From assembly GCA_030600405.1 (NCBI GenBank), contig JAUVMD010000119.1, forward strand, positions 1 to 5,384: DNA of 5,384 nucleotides. Direction: 5' to 3'. The position numbers were made by a program, and so were the translations under genes. Below, in pieces: positions 4,616 to 5,384 of the stretch. Positions within the stretch are counted from its first letter, which is position 1. The number at the start of each line of letters is the position of its first letter. The stretch comes from Nitrospirota bacterium (GTDB lineage: Bacteria > Nitrospinota > Nitrospinia > Nitrospinales > Nitrospinaceae). The notes under the pieces were generated by a model. That model was not told where the DNA came from. It saw only the letters and a program-made list of their open reading frames with translations, and did no database searches.

Positions 4616-5384
4616 ATGAAACTTCGATACCGCGTTATTGTCATCCTTCTGATTTGCATTCTTTCATTTAATAAAAATCTTGCCGCTGCTCCGGGTAGCA
4701 GTACGGATCTGTTTCACGACCTTAAGGAATACACACGTTATCTGGAAAGCTCTACGAGTCTGTACAACGAATTGACGGAGGTGTTCACCCAAACCTCGGC
4801 CATCGACGATTTGAGTCAGGCGGTATTGATGGAAACCGTTGGAGAAGAGGACGCACTCCAGAAAAAACGCCAACTGTCGACCATCATTGAGGAAAAATTC
4901 AAAACCGCCAGCAAAAAACTGGACGCCCTTTACCAACCCAACTTTAAAACTGAGCGGTTCAGCCCCCAGGTGAAAGAATTCAACGCGTACTTGAAAAAAT
5001 ATACCCAGATCATCCGTCAATCGCTCGACGACACTAATAATCTGTTTGAGGCGAGTTTGACCCGGGACCTGTCGGTGGTCAACCAGTTTGACCTGCTGTC
5101 GCGGAGAACCATCATCCGCGCCCTGGAAGGCGAGAATCAGTTGTTAAAACTGCGGATGGGACAGTTGGAACAGAACAATCCGTCGTATCATCTATTCAAA
5201 TCCATTGTCCATTCCAACCAGAGCTTGGTCTATCTCATCAAAGCCCGGATCTCCGAGATGGAGGGACCGGAAGTAACCGGAGTTTCCAATTACGTTCCGG
5301 AGAACGGGGCCTCTTTCGTTAAAATCGCCAATATTGAACTGAACGCTTCCAAAAGGGCGGTTGAAACAGGGGCCAGCATTTTAA
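4616..5384 (+). CDS. Exported helical protein of unknown function (3' end beyond window)
   Basis: I do not recognise this protein. The frame is open from ATG 4616 to the right edge, giving 256 visible codons. A classic Sec signal is present: MKLRYR, a hydrophobic core at about 7-18, and NLAAA at 21-25 before PGSS as the likely cleavage region. No lipobox cysteine is present, and the mature part contains no cysteine at all. From about 30 to 215 the sequence is charged and heptad-like, with long stretches lacking proline (for example KEYTRYLESSTSLYNELTEVF at 37-57 and a segment near 162-187), so a periplasmic helical bundle or coiled coil is likely. Around 217-232 a Gly/Pro-rich linker breaks the helices. 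The start is fixed by AAGGA at suitable spacing. It is in the same direction as the methyltransferase gene but 268 bases away with its own candidate promoter, so it is probably a separate transcript. Confidence 0.8.
   Translation, partial: MKLRYRVIVILLICILSFNKNLAAAPGSSTDLFHDLKEYTRYLESSTSLYNELTEVFTQTSAIDDLSQAVLMETVGEEDALQKKRQLSTIIEEKFKTASKKLDALYQPNFKTERFSPQVKEFNAYLKKYTQIIRQSLDDTNNLFEASLTRDLSVVNQFDLLSRRTIIRALEGENQLLKLRMGQLEQNNPSYHLFKSIVHSNQSLVYLIKARISEMEGPEVTGVSNYVPENGASFVKIANIELNASKRAVETGASIL

Noticed and set aside
4480..4671. A 63-codon plus-strand open frame
   Set aside because: It starts at TTG without a ribosome-binding site, has low-complexity composition, and runs through the structured leader into the signal-peptide region of the better-supported gene at 4616.
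4664..5020. A 118-codon minus-strand open frame
   Set aside because: It is antisense to the exported-protein gene, whose frame has a signal peptide, a good ribosome-binding site and longer continuity.
1..5384. CRISPR array, insertion sequence, tRNA or rRNA
   Set aside because: No regularly spaced repeats, transposase frame, terminal inverted repeats or tRNA/rRNA cores were seen.

Overview
This window carries most of a high-affinity phosphate uptake operon, pstSCAB, on the minus strand. Two plus-strand genes follow to its right: a divergent class I methyltransferase-like gene and the start of a gene for an unrecognised exported helical protein. The binding protein has a Sec-type signal peptide without a lipobox cysteine, which suggests a Gram-negative cell with a periplasm. 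Base composition in the genes looks moderately GC-rich by eye, and the intergenic gaps are AT-richer. Nothing here fixes the taxon. A deep-branching or environmental Gram-negative lineage is my guess only.

Region 1 (about 1-3279, minus strand) reads pstS, pstC, pstA, pstB in transcription order. Each junction is the same 4-base ATGA start/stop overlap, so the operon is compact and probably translationally coupled. PstS captures phosphate in the periplasm, PstC and PstA form the membrane channel, and PstB, cut by the left edge after residue 213, supplies ATP hydrolysis. Two details depart from the commonest family sequences: the PstB signature reads LSQGQ, and the PstS phosphate loop reads HRGTR.

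Region 2 (3280-3495) is the divergent intergenic gap. It holds a good Shine-Dalgarno and a weak promoter candidate for pstS, a perfect TATAAT toward the methyltransferase, and a small hairpin. I found no E. coli-type Pho box.

Region 3 (3496-4347) is the methyltransferase-like gene, probably starting at TTG. Region 4 (4348-4615) is a 268-base gap. It holds a candidate sigma70 promoter flanked by a 7-base inverted repeat, followed by a leader that can fold as a three-way junction. The closing stem of that junction competes with a hairpin that buries the ribosome-binding site of the next gene. This riboswitch-like arrangement is the most interesting candidate in the window, and it matches no riboswitch class I can recognise. 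Region 5 (4616 to the right edge) is the exported helical protein that this leader would control.
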